Source: Brienomyrus brachyistius (Eukaryota > Chordata > Actinopteri > Osteoglossiformes > Mormyridae). From it: a stretch of 64,000 nt of DNA. The stretch is from contig NC_064533.1 of the NCBI RefSeq assembly GCF_023856365.1, forward strand, positions 30,614,118 to 30,678,117, read 5' to 3'. The notes beneath the pieces were generated by a model. That model ran no database searches. It was not told where the DNA came from and was given only the letters and a program-made list of their open reading frames with translations. Of the stretch, positions 11,775 to 38,683 are shown piece by piece. The position numbers were made by a program, and so were the translations under genes. The number at the start of each line of letters is the position of its first letter. Position 1 is the stretch's first letter.

Positions 11775-14282
11775 GTTCCCCTGACTTATGTCCCGTGATG
11801 AACTGGCACCTTATCCAGAGTGTTCCCCTGACTTATGTCCCGTGATGAACTGGCACCTTATCCAGAGTGTTCCCCTGACTTATGTCCCGTGATGAACTGG
11901 CATCTTATCCAGAGTGTTCCCCTGACTTATGTCTCGTTATGAACTGGCACCTTATCCAGAGTCTTACCCTGACTTATACACTGTGATGCACTGGCACCCT
12001 ATCCAGAGTGTTTCCCTGACTTATACACTGTGATGCACTGGCACCCTTTCCAGAGTGTTCGCCTGACTTATACACTGTGATGCACTGGCAGCCTATCCAG
12101 AGTGTTCGCCTGACTTATACACTGTGATGCACTGGCACCCTATCCAGAGTGTTCGCCTGACTTATACACTGTGATGCACTGGCACCCTATCCAGAGTGTT
12201 CCCCTGACTTATACACTGTGATGCACTGGCACCCTATCCAGAGTGTTTCCCTGACTTATACACTGTGATGCACTGGCACCCTATCCAGAGTGTTCGCCTG
12301 ACTTATACACTGTGATGCACTGGCACCCTATCCAGAGTGTTCGCCTGACTTATACACTGTGATGCACTGGCACCCTATCCAGAATGTTCGCTTGACTTAT
12401 ACACTGTGATGCACTGGCACTCTATCCAGAGTGTTCGCCTGACTTATACACTGTGATGCACAGGCGCCCTATCCAGAGTGTTCCCCTGACTTATACACTG
12501 TGATGCATTGGCACCCTATCCAGAGTGTTCGCCTGACTTATACACTGTGATGCACTGGCACCCTATCCAGAGTGTTCGCCTGACTTATACACTGTGATGC
12601 ACTGGCACCCTATCCAGAGTGTTCGCCTGACTTATACACTGTGATGCACTGGCACCCTATCCAGAGTGTTCGCCTGACTTATACACTGTGATGCACTGGC
12701 ACCCTATCCAGAGTGTTCGCCTGACTTATACACTGTGATGCACTGGCACCCTATCCAGAGTGTTCGCCTGACTTATACACTGTGATGCACTGGCAGCCTA
12801 TCCAGAGTGTTCGCCTGACTTATACACTGTGATGCACTGGCGCCCTATCCAGAGTGTTCGCCTGACTTATACACTGTGATGCACTGGCAGCCTATCCAGA
12901 GTGTTCGCCTGACTTATACACTGTGATGCACTGGCGCCCTATCCAGAGTGTTCGCCTGACTTATACACTGTGATGCACTGGCAGCCTATCCAGAGTGTTC
13001 GCCTGACTTATACACTGTGATGCACTGGCAGCCTATCCAGAGTGTTCGCCTGACTTATACACTGTGATGCACTGGCAGCCTATCCAGAGTGTTCGCCTGA
13101 CTTATACACTGTGATGCACTGGCGCCCTATCCAGAGTGTTCGCCTGACTTATACACTGTGATGCACTGGCAGCCTATCCAGAGTGTTCGCCTGACTTATA
13201 CACTGTGATGCACTGGCGCCCTATCCAGAGTGTTCGCCTGACTTATACACTGTGATGCACTGGCAGCCTATCCAGAGTGTTCGCCTGACTTATACACTGT
13301 GATGCACTGGCACCCTATCCAGAGTGTTCGCCTGACTTATACACTGTGATGCACTGGCAGCCTATCCAGAGTGTTCGCCTGACTTATACACTGTGATGCA
13401 CTGGCACCTTATCCAGAGTGTTCGCCTGACTTATACACTGTGATGCACTGGCACCCTATCCAGAGTGTTCGCCTGACTTATACACTGTGATGCACTGGCG
13501 CCCTATCCAGAGTGTTCGCCTGACTTATACACTGTGATGCACTGGCACCCTATCCAGAGTGTTCGCCTGACTTATACACTGTGATGCACTGGCACCCTAT
13601 CCAGAGTGTTCGCCTGACTTATACACTGTGATGCACTGGCACCCTATCCAGAGTGTTCGCCTGACTTATACACTGTGATGCACTGGCAGCCTATCCAGAG
13701 TGTTCGCCTGACTTATACACTGTGATGCACTGGCAGCCTATCCAGAGTGTTCGCCTGACTTATACACTGTGATGCACTGGCGCCCTATCCAGAGTGTTCG
13801 CCTGACTTATACACTGTGATGCACTGGCAGCCTATCCAGAGTGTTCGCCTGACTTATACACTGTGATGCACTGGCGCCCTATCCAGAGTGTTCGCCTGAC
13901 TTATACACTGTGATGCACTGGCAGCCTATCCAGAGTGTTCGCCTGACTTATACACTGTGATGCACTGGCAGCCTATCCAGAGTGTTCGCCTGACTTATAC
14001 ACTGTGATGCACTGGCACCCTATCCAGAGTGTTCGCCTGACTTATACACTGTGATGCACTGGCAGCCTATCCAGAGTGTTCGCCTGACTTATACACTGTG
14101 ATGCACTGGCGCCCTATCCAGAGTGTTCGCCTGACTTATACACTGTGATGCACTGGCAGCCTATCCAGAGTGTTCGCCTGACTTATACACTGTGATGCAC
14201 TGGCAGCCTATCCAGAGCGTTCGCCTGACTTATACACTGTGATGCACTGGCACCTTATCCAGAGTGTTCGCCTGACTTATGC
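11775..14282 (+). repeat. 47-bp minisatellite, exactly 53 units
   Basis: A head-to-tail array with unit 'gttcgcctgacttatacact' continuing 'gtgatgcactggcaccctat' and 'ccagagt' (47 bp). Unit starts can be placed at 11775, 12480 (15 units later) and 14266 (53 units later). The array therefore contains no net insertion or deletion. The first four or so units are a diverged form ('gtcccgtgatgaactggcac'). Later units are almost identical and vary mainly at one trinucleotide (cac, cag or cgc after 'ctgg'). A partial unit then runs into 'gccctatgcttgctcctctg'. No protein is encoded. Confidence 0.97.
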
Positions 14283-14350
14283 CCTATGCTTGCTCCTCTG
14301 AACATGCAAGCATTGGCCCAATTCAGGGTCTGCGGCCTTTTAAGACTGCA

Positions 14351-15159
14351 GGTTAGAGTCAGCACCCGTCTGTCTTTCAAGTTCACCTCCCCGGTCATCT
14401 GCCAGACGTCACTGGCCATCCTGTCCTGCTGGCAGAATCAGCTGAATGTGTGCTGACCTGTGTACCCCTGCCTTGAGTTCAAATCCCACCTACTCTATTT
14501 TTGTAGATTTTGTTCCCTTGTGTTTCATTTCTATCAGTTTTCTCATTCCTGTGTTCTGTGATTTGTATTTGGTTTTGGTTTCTTTCTTTGTGCTTTGGTT
14601 GTGTTACCTGTCTTTGTTATTTCCTGGTGTTAGATTCTATTTCTTAGTTGGTTGTTTTGAGTTCCTTGAGTTAATTATTAGTTTCACTTGTTGCCTGTTT
14701 TCTTGTGCCAGTCCTTGTGTTTTCTACCCTGATTGCTTGTTGTCCTGCATCCTCCCCGATTGGTTGATTGTTTTCACCTGTCCTGTATTATCCTTGTTTA
14801 CCTTTTGTATTTAAGTTCCTGATCCTGTTCTGCTCCTCCTGGAGTCATTGATGTTTGTCAGTGTAGCATTTGTTGTGTACATTAGCCAATTAGGTGTATT
14901 TCGTGTCTTAGTGGTAACCCTGTGTTTTGTTTTTTGTTGCCTGCCTGCTCCTTGTTGCCCCGACCTTTTGAAATTAGTCTTTGTCTTTCCCCTTTTTAGT
15001 TTTGGCCCCACGCTGTCCATTTATTTTGTAGTGTTCTTAGTGCGTTCACTTTTGTTCAACGAATAGCCGTGTTCCTGTGAGCCGCCAGTGGGTCGTCTGC
15101 ATTCTGTTCATGCCTGCACTATGCCATGTCCGTGTGCCAGAACCTCCAGGTCCTTGACA
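14351..15159 (+). mobile_element. Solo LTR, about 809 bp, CTGCA target duplication
   Basis: A T-rich unit ends in TTGACA and is flanked by CTGCA on both sides (14346-14350 and 15160-15164). Its length and internal order match the solo LTR at 16015-16822: a gcc/agacgtcactggccatcc region, repeated 'tttgtgtttc' phrases, 'gtgagccgccagtgggtcg', then a Cys/Pro-rich tail. The first bases (GGTTAGAG) have drifted from the canonical TG. Reading frames inside it are not conserved genes. Confidence 0.75.
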
Positions 15160-15913
15160 CTGCATTTGACGACTGACTGCATCACAGTGGCACGACAAAG
15201 CTGTCCCATTTCAAAGGCCCCTTAAAATGAGGCCTCGAGATGCGCCCTTCTTCTCCTGGCTCCAGTATCCCCAGCTCCTTATCCACAGTAATTTTAAATC
15301 ACTTACCCTGTTCCATTTTCACAACACCCAAAAGAAAATCCTTGCATAAGTGCAAACTGTTATGCTGAGTGCATTCCACTTCTGTGCACAATCTGACTTT
15401 TAGTTTTGTAAATTACCATTTTCCTCCAATTGAAACTGGCAACACAAAACACATCTCGGTTTTGCATGTCCATCTCAAAACTGCCTTTTAAATCCATCAT
15501 TCCGGATCCAATATCAGTCACTTCACTGAAATCCAGAACCCCATGATTGCTGCAAATTAGTTTTGTTATAATAGACTCAGTCATGCTGAAGATTTTTAAT
15601 ATTTTTTGTACAGTATGTAGCTCTTAGTTTGATTAAGGAAAAATAATCCAACCTGTGCAAAATGTAAAGGATAATCACATAAAGGGAACCCTACTCAGCT
15701 AATCATTAAACTCAAAGTATAATACTTCTTCATAATAGCCTATCACAGAATTGGCTAAGTGACGCACAAAGTTATGTCTTAGTGTTGCAGTTATTTATTA
15801 ACCTTCACTGCTAATCACATCTAGGAGAGACCTCTGCTTTTTTCCTGTTTTCATCTGCTTTTTCACCAGTTACGTTGGGTGGGTGGGTAGGGAGGGTGAC
15901 CTGACCTGACCTT

Positions 15914-16014
15914 GTAGAGGAGCTCAGGTCCAAGCATCTAGAGGAGGTAGAACCAAGACAGCCACCTTTAGTTGCTTGGACCCACCTCTTCTACAATCTG
16001 ATTGATTATCCCTA
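15914..16014. repeat. Foldback repeat copy B, left half (split by LTR)
   Basis: This matches the repeat at 2028-2160: 'gtagaggagctcaggtccaa', 'agaggaggtagaaccaagac', then 'acctcttctacaatctgatt'. The remainder of the repeat ('tgaaccaatcattttccatt') resumes at about 16828, after the solo LTR. The older repeat was therefore the target of the LTR insertion. Confidence 0.65.
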
Positions 16015-16822
16015 TGCCGGTTGTCTCAGTCTTTTGTGTCCCTTCCACGTTTGGCCAGCAGGTGTCGCTGGCCATCCCGTCCCACGTGTTATCAGTCTGC
16101 AGTGCTTCCTCTGTTCCTTATCAGCTACATGGCTCAAATTGTTAAGCATGTGGTTATCTATACCGCTCTGTTGCATGTTCAAATCCTGCTTCCTTTGTTT
16201 TCGTATTTTACTCCCTAGTGTTTCATTTGTATGAGTTTTTCTAGTTCTTGTGTCTGGTGATTTTGTATTTTGTTTTGTTCCTTGTGCCCCTGTTTGTATT
16301 GTTACCTGTCTAATTCCCCAGTGTTCGATTCTGTTTCCCTGTTCCTTGCTTAGTTTTTAGTTTCCCTGTTTTAGTTCCTTTGTGTTAATTAGTTTCATCT
16401 GTGCCGTTTTCCCAGTCTTTGTTAATTAGTCTCACCTGTCCAGTGTTAGTCTCATTACGCCTTAGTATTTTAGTCTCTCCTTCTGTTTGATTCCCGAGTG
16501 GTTCGTTGATTGTGAATGTTCTGTTGTTTGTGATAGTTGGATGTTAGTGTAGTTTTGAATATTCTATTTGTAGCCTGCCTGTCTTAACCCTTTTGTAAAT
16601 TTACTCTTTGTTTATCCCCTTTTGTAAATTTAGTCTTTGTTTATCCCCTTCATGAACACACTTGGTCCTTTGGTCCCCTGTGGTCCTTTTGGTTTTTGTA
16701 GTGTTCCTAGTGTTTTCTGTTTCGGTAAATAAACCCCTGTCTGGTGAGCCACAAGTGGGTCGCCCACCTTTCTGCTGACATCATGCCTCGTTCTCGCACC
16801 GGAACCGCCCCGTTCCGTGACA
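16015..16822 (+). mobile_element. Solo LTR, 808 bp, CCCTA target duplication
   Basis: It begins TGCCGGTTGTC and ends CCGTGACA, with a perfect 5-bp duplication CCCTA at 16010-16014 and 16823-16827. An AATAAA polyadenylation signal ('gtaaataaacccctg') lies near 16727, followed by 'ggtgagccacaagtgggtcg' as in the LTR at 14351. The insertion splits an older foldback repeat. No internal retroviral-type genes remain. Confidence 0.88.
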
Positions 16823-17967
16823 CCCTATGAACCAATCATTTTCCATTCTGCCCTCAGAACATTTTTGTGTAAGTAAAACTCCCATGAGCTTTTCTTCTGA
16901 CAGTGTACCAACAAAGGGATAGGAATCCACAATATTCTGGATGCAGCCACAGAGCTCTAACCTACTGTCCTACATAAATGTTTTCACTTGAATCACAAAT
17001 GACCAGATGAAAGTGACTTTGTGCACATACTGATTAGACCTAGTTTATTGCAGAAGAACATTATGATTGAAAAGGAGCATAAGGACAATTATCAACATGC
17101 TGGAAAAACTCAATCATCACAACCAATGAAAATTCAAGAGAATGAAGAACAGGCCCCGTTAGATCATGAGATGTTGTGAGAGAAGGCTTCGAAGACTGAA
17201 TCTCCTTCATGAAACATAGATACCTGTTTATGCAAGACAATAGTCAGCCCAGTATTGGTTTTAATATTTACCACTATAATAAAACTGACAGTATTTGTAT
17301 ATTTGTTTCACTGCCAAACATTTAACAGCCTGAAGAAATTAAACAGAAATAAAGTTGGTTCTCCATAGATTTCTGGCAGCAAAAAAAAGTAAAAAAAATA
17401 TATATATATATTTGAAACGTCAAATGGAGGAATTTATAATTCTGCCTAAAGCAAAAAGGCTTCTCAGCCAAGTTACAAAATATCACCAAAAAAAAGTAAC
17501 ACTTCTTCAGCTAAAATTAAAGTCTGTTTATTAAGCCTTTACTACAATTTGTCAGATTATGAGAACTTTGTCTAAGTCAGTATTGACATGAATACTCACG
17601 ACCTTGTATCCCTTATACCGTTTTGGTTGGTACTTAGGCTCCTGTACCATCTTAACCAAGATGAACAATTACAAACCCCAGAGAGAGATTTTAATAAATA
17701 TAACTGATCTTTAATATATTTAATTAAATATACATGATCTTAAATATCTCCGTTCTGTTCGTTTGTAGAAAAAAAAAACAAATGTTAAGAACTGGCATTT
17801 AATCCACAAATTATTTATATACAAATTATTGTAAAGTCGACATGTGTCTCAGTTCTATATCCGCCAAGACGCAATGATTTATTTTTGACGACAAGTGGCG
17901 CTGTTTTCCATCATACTCAAGTGAGACTTTACCTTAATAAACATATGTTCTATCTACAACATTACTA

Positions 17968-18021
17968 GTGTGTGTGGGTGTATGTGTATGTGTACAGTAT
18001 GTGCGCGTGTGTATATATAAA

Positions 18022-18060
<39 letters not shown>
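17968..18060. repeat. GT/CA microsatellite next to Tc1 relic
   Basis: A 'gtgtgtgggtgtatgtgtatgt' stretch is followed by about 17 CA units (to 18058). It abuts the end of the Tc1-like relic that begins at 18062. Open frames here are dinucleotide artefacts. Confidence 0.9.
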
Positions 18061-18061
<1 letters not shown>

Positions 18062-18063
<2 letters not shown>

Positions 18064-18884
18064 TGAAACACTTGGTTTCAGACCACAATAATTTATTGCA
18101 GCCAATACAGCATCGATATATTTTGGGAATGACAGACAAAAGGTCCTGCACAGTTACCCAGAGGGATTTTCAGCCATTCCTCTCGCAGAACAGTGGCCAG
18201 GTCACTATGTGATGCTGGTGGAGGAGAAGAAGAGAAGAGAAGAGAGAAGAGAAACGTTTCCTCACTCATTCCTCCAAAACACCTCAAAGTGGCTTAATAA
18301 CATGTAGATTTGCTGGCTCTGCAGGCCATGTGAGATGTTGAACTGCACTTTCATGTTCATCAAACCACTCTGTCACCAGTCTTGCTGTGTGTATTGGTGC
18401 ATAATCAGTACATTTGTCCACAGCCCAAGATTTGTGCCGTTGCTATCATTTAAACTGACATTTGGAATAGGCATGAGTGACGAAAGGTTTGGTTATAGCA
18501 GCCCGACCATGAACAGTGACCCCATGGAGCTCTTGAAGAAGAATCGAGATGCACATTTAATTCTGCAGTGAGTTGAGCAGCTGTGGTTTAATGTTTTTGA
18601 ATACAACCTGGGTTAATACCCAGACATCCCTGTCAGACAGCTTCCTCTTGTGTCTACAGTTACTCCTGTTAGATGCGGTCCGTCCTTCAGAGTGGCGTGC
18701 CGACATTATTCTGGATACCGTGGCTCACGATACACCAGTGAGAAGCACACCTCAATTTGCCCTCTTTTGAACTCTCATGTCTCCCATTATATATGCGGAG
18801 TGCAATATTTTATACACAGCTGTGCTATTGCTTTGCTAATTCAACCTTCACACTCTGCTCTTACTGGTAGAATGTGCAATAGCT
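18062..18884 (-). pseudogene. Tc1-like transposon relic, internally deleted
   Basis: The + strand begins 'actgaaacacttggtttcag' and contains, in order, segments I recognise as the reverse complement of a common fish Tc1-like transposase gene. These are the 'gaactgcactttcatgttca' region, 'ttgtccacagcccaagattt', 'ataggcatgagtgacgaaag', 'cttcctcttgtgtctacagt' and 'gccctcttttgaactctcat'. The central part of the gene is missing and no long frame remains, so it is dead. A (TA)n tract (about 18885-18931) replaces the far end. The segment 18525-18592 also occurs as a fragment at 20032-20098. Confidence 0.75.
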
Positions 18885-18885
18885 G

Positions 18886-18933
<48 letters not shown>

Positions 18934-19139
18934 CACACACACTCACACATACAGTATAAACACATGTGTGTATGTATATATGTATGTATGTATGTATAGC
19001 AATTCACTACCCGTGTGTACGGTGTTTGTGTAGGTAACACATAAAAGCTTGAAACTTAAGCTTGCATCGATTGTAGCAATCAGAAAGGCACATGCATTTT
19101 TAGAGTTCAGCGGGCCCCATGATCTCACTATTGTTCCCC

Positions 19140-19735
19140 AATGCGCCGCTTTGCGCACCGTGCTGCAGAGCTGGGCTTCCCCGCAGCGCGGTCCCCTTTA
19201 AGGGGGCAGTGCCGCTGGACGGGGGGCAGCGCCTCACAGCGCTCGATCCTCCTCATCTCTGCCTAAAATCAATGAGCGGCTGCCCGATCCGCCGTTTCTG
19301 CTTTCAGCCTTTTCCAGGAAGAAACTGACGGCGGGGCACGATGGGCCGAGAAATGAAAGGAGGAAACGGAGAAGTTGAATTTGTCCTTTGTGAACAATGA
19401 CCATAGATTGGAAAGAACATTAACAACACAAACGGGCGTGGATGGTTTTTAAATGGATCGCGACCGAAAATCAGTGGTAGTGTGTTCATGAAGGATTATT
19501 TTTTAAAGAAAAACAGAGGAAAAGTGGGGAAAGGGAGAACTTCCTGAATTGCGAAAAACATGGTCTGAACCTCCAGGCGATGTGCATTGAAGATATTCGC
19601 GGATTCTTCACATCCGATGTATTTTATTGTATCTAATCCTCATATTAAAGGATACTATTACGGAGGGACGCGTAATTATTGTTATCTATTGCTGCAAGGA
19701 CTTTTGATCGTGCTGTTTGTTGTACACAAGGCTCG
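19140..19735 (+). promoter_or_regulatory. etv6: etv6 promoter-proximal region and non-coding first exon
   Basis: A CpG-dense stretch (about 19140-19345) leads into an exon-like segment ending at a strong donor, CTCG|GTAAGT, at 19735/19736. The block 'gagaacttcctgaattgcga', then ATG at 19560, resembles the human ETV6 5' leader and start as I remember them. The eleven codons from 19560 end in Cys-Ala-Leu-Lys where human has Cys-Ser-Ile-Lys. However, codon 3 is TGA and no GT follows the last Lys codon, so the ancestral coding exon is broken and the segment probably now acts as 5' UTR. It carries several upstream ORFs: Met-Val-stop at 19560, one at 19580 and one at 19617 that runs through the splice. 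The transcription start is unknown. Confidence 0.6.
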
Positions 19736-20031
19736 GTAAGTGACGTGCTCGCTCGATTCCGCTTCACCGTCAAAAGTGGCTCCTTACAGTCTCCATGCTG
19801 TGCATTTTGACATGAAACTGCAACAGGCTCTGCTCGGCTTGTTGAAAAGTGCGCTTTATGGCTTTATTTGAAAACACTCTTTACGAAACGCTTTAGAAAG
19901 TGTCATTGCGACACGGTTTTTTCTTTCGGTTTCATGGATCTTGGTTTGTGGGTAAATGGTCCCGGGTTCCTTTGGATAACGAGTAGTGAATTCATAATTG
20001 ATTCTCAGCACTTATTTGCTTTTAAGGACCC

Positions 20032-20098
20032 TGTGGAGCTCTTAACGAAGAATCGAGATGCGCGTTTAATTCTGCAGTGAGTTGAGCAGCTGTGGTTT
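20032..20098 (-). repeat. 67-bp fragment of the Tc1-like relic
   Basis: The segment 'gtggagctcttaacgaagaa' to 'gagttgagcagctgtggttt' is nearly identical to 18525-18592 inside the Tc1 relic. The two copies lie on either side of the etv6 first exon in direct orientation, 1.5 kb apart. It is too short to code for anything. Confidence 0.8.
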
Positions 20099-20119
20099 AA
20101 AACTAGAATTTAGTGATTA

Positions 20120-20314
20120 ATTGACATTGGTGACACACCACAGCACACAACAATGAAATGCATTCTCTGCATACGTGACATAGCAGGGGGCAGCTAATTC
20201 AGCGCCCAGTGCTTGAGGGTGGTACGTTGCTCAGTGGTTTGTTGGTTAGGGATTCGAACTTGCAATCTTTCAATTATGAGTGCATTTCCCTAACCATTAA
20301 GCCACCACTGCCCA
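20120..20314 (-). mobile_element. tRNA-derived SINE (second family), in etv6 intron 1
   Basis: On the + strand it runs from 'tgacacaccacagcacacaa' through 'gacatagcagggggcagcta' to 'aaccattaagccaccactgc'. Reversed, it starts with a tRNA-like head: an A box around 'ggcttaatggttaggg' and a B box around the reverse complement of 'gattcgaactt'. The + strand copy at 46076-46302 is the same family. It is diverged and silent as a gene. Confidence 0.8.
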
Positions 20315-20668
20315 GAATTAATCATATTGTGAAAATTATTTATTCCAGTGAAGCTCTATACAGTAATATATCCTTCACCCACTTTGTAGATCACAGACTC
20401 TGTGACTCTGCTTAGGTTTGTGCAGTGAGGTCCATATCATCATCACTCTCCAGATGTGCACATTCACCTTGGCCCTGTTTCACTTGAAATGTAGTGGAAG
20501 TTTAGCAGAGCATCTACTTGAAAGACATTTTAAATATGTGTTTGTATGTAAACCTTAGGGTTTCAGTTGGACCAGGCATAGAACGTCACTCATTTGTTGT
20601 AGTATTTTTGTCATAAGCTTACATAGTTGTATATCCTAGGCAGTGGGTGACAATATGAACTTGCAAAC

Positions 20669-20701
<33 letters not shown>

Positions 20702-20870
20702 TGATGAGGGCTCTTGTTACTATTTTAGCTTGACTCCTATCCAGATTTCTACAGAAACAGGTTAGAGCTGGGTAGGGATTATGGTCATCATGTTGGGATT
20801 AGAGTTTTCCCTGTAGAAATGCATGGAGAGTCCCCACAAAGATACAATAAAAAAAAAACCTGTGTGTGTG
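20669..20870 (-). repeat. GT microsatellite with CA-associated repeat, copy 2
   Basis: About 15 GT units are followed by a diverged, minus-strand copy of the repeat seen at 3222 and 51952: reverse of 'attcatttctatggggaaaa' here reads 'ttttccctgtagaaatgcat', then 'gagtccccacaaagata'. A second GT run follows at about 20861. As in the other two copies, dinucleotide tracts touch the repeat. Confidence 0.6.
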
Positions 20871-21627
20871 TGTGAGTGAAAGAGAGATAGAGACAGAGAG
20901 TGTCCTGTGTTGCATTGATACTCGATTTAGGCTTCTGCACCTTATACTTTACATTGTTACTTCGCTGGCTCATCACAAATCTAATATGGGTGGAGAGTAG
21001 TTTTGAATGTAAGATAACTTTATATAATTTCTAATTTATGTTTCTTTTGGACTTTGTGCATGAAATGAATGTCTGTGGTCATTGTTAGGAATTTATATTG
21101 CACTGAATCAGGCCATAATTATTTGTTGTGCTGATTAGAGGTTCATTGTTCTCTTTGTAATGGTACCATGGTTTTTTCCACTCTGGCTACTGACCCTGCA
21201 GTCTGCTGGACCCCGTGCGAGCTTCATTACAGCACGACAGGAGGTAGTCAGGTGCTCAGTCAGGGCATCTTCCCATCAGATGGTTGGGGAAAGGGGGCCG
21301 ACACTGTTCCCGTTAACAATGCCAAGCACTAGCTGGGATGAATTCCTGCAATGTGCATGGAAAATATGTACGTTATTTTTGTTATGTGTTAAAGTTATAC
21401 ATGAGACTGAAGTTCTTGTGAAGATGATTTTTTTTATAAAACATACCTGGAAAAATGTAAGTGTTCAGGTATACCAAAAGTTAGATCGATAGTATACATG
21501 GTTAATTATGGGGAAATGCTGGGTAGGGATTCTTTTTCTATTAATTAATTAGTTGTTAGATGGTCTGATTCACAGAAATGAATTATTATATTCTGCATTG
21601 TTAAGTATTCTTACACAGATAGACATA

Positions 21628-22730
21628 CACTATATGGACAAAAGTAGTGGGACACCAGGCCGTTAGACCTACAAGAACCTTTTTGACATCACATTCTGAA
21701 TCCATAGGCATCAATATGGAGTTGGTTTCCTCTTTGCAGCTATAACAGCTGCCACTCTTCTGGGAAGGTTTTCCGCAAGTTTATGGAATGTGTCTGTGGG
21801 AATTTTTGCCCATTCATCCTGAAGAGCATTTGTGAGGTCAAGTATTCATGTTGGATGTGAAGGCTTGGCTCACAATCTCTATTCTAGTTCATCCCAAAGG
21901 TGTTCATTGGGGTTTAGGTCAGGCCAGTCAATTTCTTCCTCACCAGACTCACCCAACTGTGTCTTTATGGACCTTGCTTTGTGCGCGGAGTCATGCTGGA
22001 ACAGAAGAGGGCCTTCCCCAAACTGTTCCTACAAAGTTGGAAGTAGAGAATTGTCCAAAATGTCTTGGTATGCTGAAGCATTAAGAGTTCCCTTCACTGG
22101 AACTAAGGGGCCTAGCCCAACCCCTAAAAACAACCCCATACCACTATCCCTCCTCCAACAAACTTTGTTGGCACAATGTAGTCAGGCAGGTAAAGTTCTC
22201 CTGGCATCTGCCAAATCCAGACTCGATCATCAGACTGCCAGACAGAGAAGTGTGATTTGTCACTCCACAGAACACTGTTCCAGAGTCCAGTGGCGGCGTG
22301 CTTTATACCACTCCATCCAACGTTTGGCATTGCACTTTGTGGTGTGGGACTTTCATGCAGCAGCTCGGCCATGGAAGCCCATTCCATGAAACTCCCATCG
22401 CGCGGTTTTTGTACTGGGGTTCAAGCCAGAGGAAGTTTGGAACTCTGCAGTTATTGAGTCAACAGAGTGTTGGCAATTTTAACACACTAAATGCCTCAGC
22501 ACTCAACAAGCCTGCTCTGTTACTTTACTTTGTGCCACTTTGTGGCTGAGTTTCTGTTCTTAAATGCTTCCACTTTGCAATAACACCACTTGCAGTTGAC
22601 CGTGGAACATCTAGCAGGGCAGCAATTCCACAAACTGACTTACTGCAAAGCTGGCATCCCCTCCACTGAGCTCTTCAGAACAGTCCATTGTTTCATCAAT
22701 GTTTGTCCCAATACGTTTATTCATATAGTA
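21628..22730 (-). pseudogene. Tc1-like transposon with decayed transposase
   Basis: The left end begins CACTATATGGACAAAAGTA, preceded by TA. The right end near 22700-22730 is the complement, 'tgtcccaatacgtttattca' then 'tatagta'. Between them the minus strand encodes parts of a Tc1-family DD34E transposase. The clearest piece is an 87-codon frame (22387-22124) with the 'WNSVLWSDKSHFSVWQ' catalytic-region motif and 'GGGIVVWGCF'. The remaining transposase is broken by stops and frame changes, and the element is slightly shorter than an intact one. It lies in etv6 intron 1 and cannot be autonomous. Confidence 0.88.
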
Positions 22731-23192
22731 CACGCACGCAGACATGCACACACATGTATGTATGTATGTATATGTATGTGTGTACGTGTGTGTGTATATG
22801 AAATATAAAATTTAAGCCATCAAACACAAAAATGACCTCTTAAACTATTTCAAGTATTGGATCACATATGACTTATTCTTTCTTTGCGATTTTGCTCTTG
22901 CGTGATAAACAGGAATGGTGTGTCCTGTAATAGCCCTGTTCTATAACATTAAGAGCTTTATCAGTTGATATTTTAAGTTGAATTCTTTTCTTTAACGGAC
23001 CTCCATGATGCCATTTTCATATTGCCACAGTATCAGCTGCTGCCTCTGGAGAGCCTGTGGCCCGCTAGATATGCCTTTGTTTCTGTATCTCCTTGGAGCA
23101 GGAGGAGATCCCCTTTCAGCCTCTGAGCGAGCGCCCTGCCAAACTGTACTTCCTCCCCTGCCCATGCGCCAGCACCGCGGCCGGCCAGCCGG

Positions 23193-38683
<15,491 letters not shown>

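Larger units (their letters stand above)
14283..19139. other. No gene seen; LTR- and Tc1-bearing region upstream of etv6
   Basis: Apart from the two solo LTRs, the split foldback repeat, microsatellites and the Tc1 relic listed separately, I find no coding exon. The stretches at about 15165-15910 and 16870-17965 are AT-rich and show no assignable signal. The region lies immediately 5' of the etv6 first exon, so regulatory elements are possible but not visible. Confidence 0.55.
20315..23098. other. etv6 intron 1, remaining sequence
   Basis: Intron 1 (19736 to about 23098) holds the SINE and Tc1 pieces listed separately, a GT tract at about 20669-20700, a reversed copy of the CA-associated dispersed repeat at 20706-20850 and a GT tract near 20860. 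The other parts (about 20880-21620 and 22735-23095) show no exon or conserved motif that I can recognise. Confidence 0.5.

Noticed and set aside
11775..14282. A coding tandem-repeat protein or CRISPR array
   Set aside because: A 47-bp unit is not a multiple of three, frames contain stops and there are no unique spacers; it is a minisatellite.
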